Of a DNA stretch of 64,000 nt, positions 62,581-64,000 are shown in pieces. Both the position numbers and the translations under genes were made by a program. Every line of letters starts with the position of its first letter. The stretch's first letter is position 1. The stretch lies in NCBI RefSeq assembly GCF_036323735.1, contig NC_086034.1, forward strand, positions 10,586,001 through 10,650,000, read 5' to 3'. This stretch comes from Rattus norvegicus. Taxonomy: Eukaryota > Chordata > Mammalia > Rodentia > Muridae. Under the pieces are notes generated by a model that did no database searches, was not told the DNA's origin, and worked only from the letters and a program-made list of their open reading frames with translations.

Positions 62581-62688
62581 GCATTCACTGATTGGTCTAC
62601 CCACAGGGCATTCACTGATTGGTCTACCCACAGGGCATTCACTGATTGGTCTACCCACAGGGCATTCATTGATTAGTCTACCCATAGG
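62581..62688 (+). repeat. 27-bp minisatellite, 4 copies
   Basis: Unit gcattcactgattggtctac plus ccacagg. The first three copies are identical and the fourth has a few substitutions. It produces artefactual repeated ORFs on both strands. Each unit ends in a splice-acceptor-like ctacccacag. Confidence 0.97.
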
Positions 62689-64000
62689 CACAGGTTCATG
62701 TAATGACACATAACCTTTGCCATATAGTTGGGGGCATATCTCTCCACCAGTGATAATGCTTCAGAGAGAAAGGATATCCTTGTAACCATGAGGCTTAATA
62801 AATTCTCATCAGAGAGGCCTGTAGCCAAGTTGAGGGCAATGCGGAGGTAAGCAAATTTTATGTGGTAATGGGTGAGTGACTTTGATTTCACTTCTAGAGG
62901 ATCTGGGAAGGGGGTATGTGTGTGCAAAGTGGTGGAGGGAGGAGATCTGCAGAACAGGACAGGGGTAGTGACAGCACATATGGAAGACTGACTCTCTGGG
63001 GGAAAGGCCAGTATGTCCTGGAGTACCAGTATAATGAGGACAGTTGGGTCTTTCAGCCATGCTGTATTGGAAGATTGAGTAATGAGTTGATCATATCAAG
63101 TCTAGGGATGGCCAATACACCTAGCTTGATGATGTCATAGAACCTAATGGTTTGCTTGTGGTGCCATTCAGGGGGTTAATGGCTATGCTGTCCCATTCAG
63201 TTGCGTTAAAGTGTGATTGGCAATGTCAAAGGGGTTGAGGCTGGCTTAGGATACCTGTAATGGCCTGCTCAAAACTGTGACCCTTGGTTAAGGGCGAGAG
63301 ATGAATTGGTTGCTACTGGTCTGGACCAAGTCTATAAGAAAAATTGTTTTGTTGTTGTTGTTGCTATTGAGATTTTCATCTCTTAAGAGAACAGAAGGAA
63401 AGGGAACCTCATTCGGACACTCTGCTATGACTGCAGAATACGGCTGTCTATTGAAATCACCATTCATATCAGCACTATACATAGCTTTATGTCTTCATCC
63501 TTGAGTGCTTTTCTGAGTTTGTAACTGTAAAGCCTTGTCTGGTGGGTCTTTCCGTATCTCTCACCCTACTCTTTAGCTCAGTTCCAACTCCCAGGTTCCC
63601 AGAGAGTGTGGAATGTTGGCAGTGGTCTTCTGCTTCCTCCTAGATGGCTTACACTCAAGCCCTGTAGACCGCCATGCTTGTGCTCTGCTGGGCCCTCCTG
63701 GTCCCGGAATGAGGGGAAGTACTGTGTCATTCACTCTCCATTTTCAGGTGTCTGGGCCTTCCATGTTGCTACGGCAACACTCCTCAAAAATCCTCAGGCC
63801 TGTCAGAGTTGGAATCTCACAGTTATAAGGAGCTTCAGAGCAGGAGGTCTAGATGTAATTGAGTTGGAACGGAAGCTGATTTTCAAGTGGGCTTTATTTT
63901 TAAATGTATTCTTTTGTCATTTAAAAATTTGCCCTTACTAACTGCATATTTCACTTGTTATCTGTCTGCCTAGCAGCTTATCATTGGGAGCAAGAAGCTA
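62689..64000. other. Intronic sequence without recognised features
   Basis: Unique-looking. There is a short (GTT)n run at 63346-63363. No Grid1 exon or SINE recognised before the end of the window. Confidence 0.5.

Larger units (their letters stand above)
61723..64000 (+). other. Grid1: Grid1 intron (5' part, continues past the window)
   Basis: Starts at gtaagc and has no acceptor with a recognisable Grid1 exon before the end of the window. It holds a 27-bp minisatellite at 62581-62688 and a short GTT run near 63346. Otherwise no repeat or gene was recognised. Confidence 0.85.

Noticed and set aside
62581..62688. CRISPR-like array of direct repeats
   Set aside because: The 27-bp units are head-to-tail without spacers, in a mammalian intron; it is a minisatellite.

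Overview
This is mammalian, specifically murine-rodent, intronic DNA, most likely rat (Rattus). The evidence is two ID elements with the rat-type ID sequence, B1, B3 and B4 SINEs, young rodent L1 insertions, and long CA, CT and TTCC microsatellites. There are no prokaryotic features: no operons, rRNA or CRISPR.

The only host gene I can support is Grid1 on the + strand, encoding the ionotropic glutamate receptor delta-1 subunit (GluD1). Three consecutive coding exons are seen, at 47763-47933 (57 codons), 59949-60110 (54 codons) and 61603-61722 (40 codons). Each has AG and GT splice borders and phase 0 at both ends, and together they encode 151 contiguous residues of the extracellular amino-terminal domain. 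Everything else is intron: at least 47.7 kb upstream, 12.0 kb and 1.5 kb between the exons, and more than 2.2 kb downstream. The preceding and following exons are not in the window.

Layout. 0-5.7 kb: sparse old repeats and SINEs. 5.7-11.7 kb: a long, decayed L1 antisense to Grid1. 11.7-16.9 kb: mostly unique sequence, including the first copy of a 1.4-kb segmental duplication. 17-28.5 kb: a repeat nest made of an old minus-strand endogenous-retrovirus-like element, hit by a young L1 with an intact ORF1 and a duplicated CpG-rich 5'UTR, by two inverted ID SINEs, and, next to an inverted LTR, by an L1 that itself carries another L1. 28.5-46.5 kb: old L1 and MIR pieces, four members of a rodent dispersed family, and unique sequence. 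46.5-64 kb: the three Grid1 exons, the second copy of the 1.4-kb duplication, microsatellites and a 27-bp minisatellite.

I see no previously undescribed coding system. The observations most worth following up are (i) direct 1.4-kb duplications 34 kb apart on either side of an in-frame Grid1 exon, (ii) the young L1 that keeps ORF1 and its promoter but has lost most of ORF2, (iii) the nested and inverted repeat structures with readable target-site duplications, and (iv) a long UG/AG tract about 100 bases after a weak 5' splice site. Repeat family names come from remembered sequence resemblance and were not checked with RepeatMasker.
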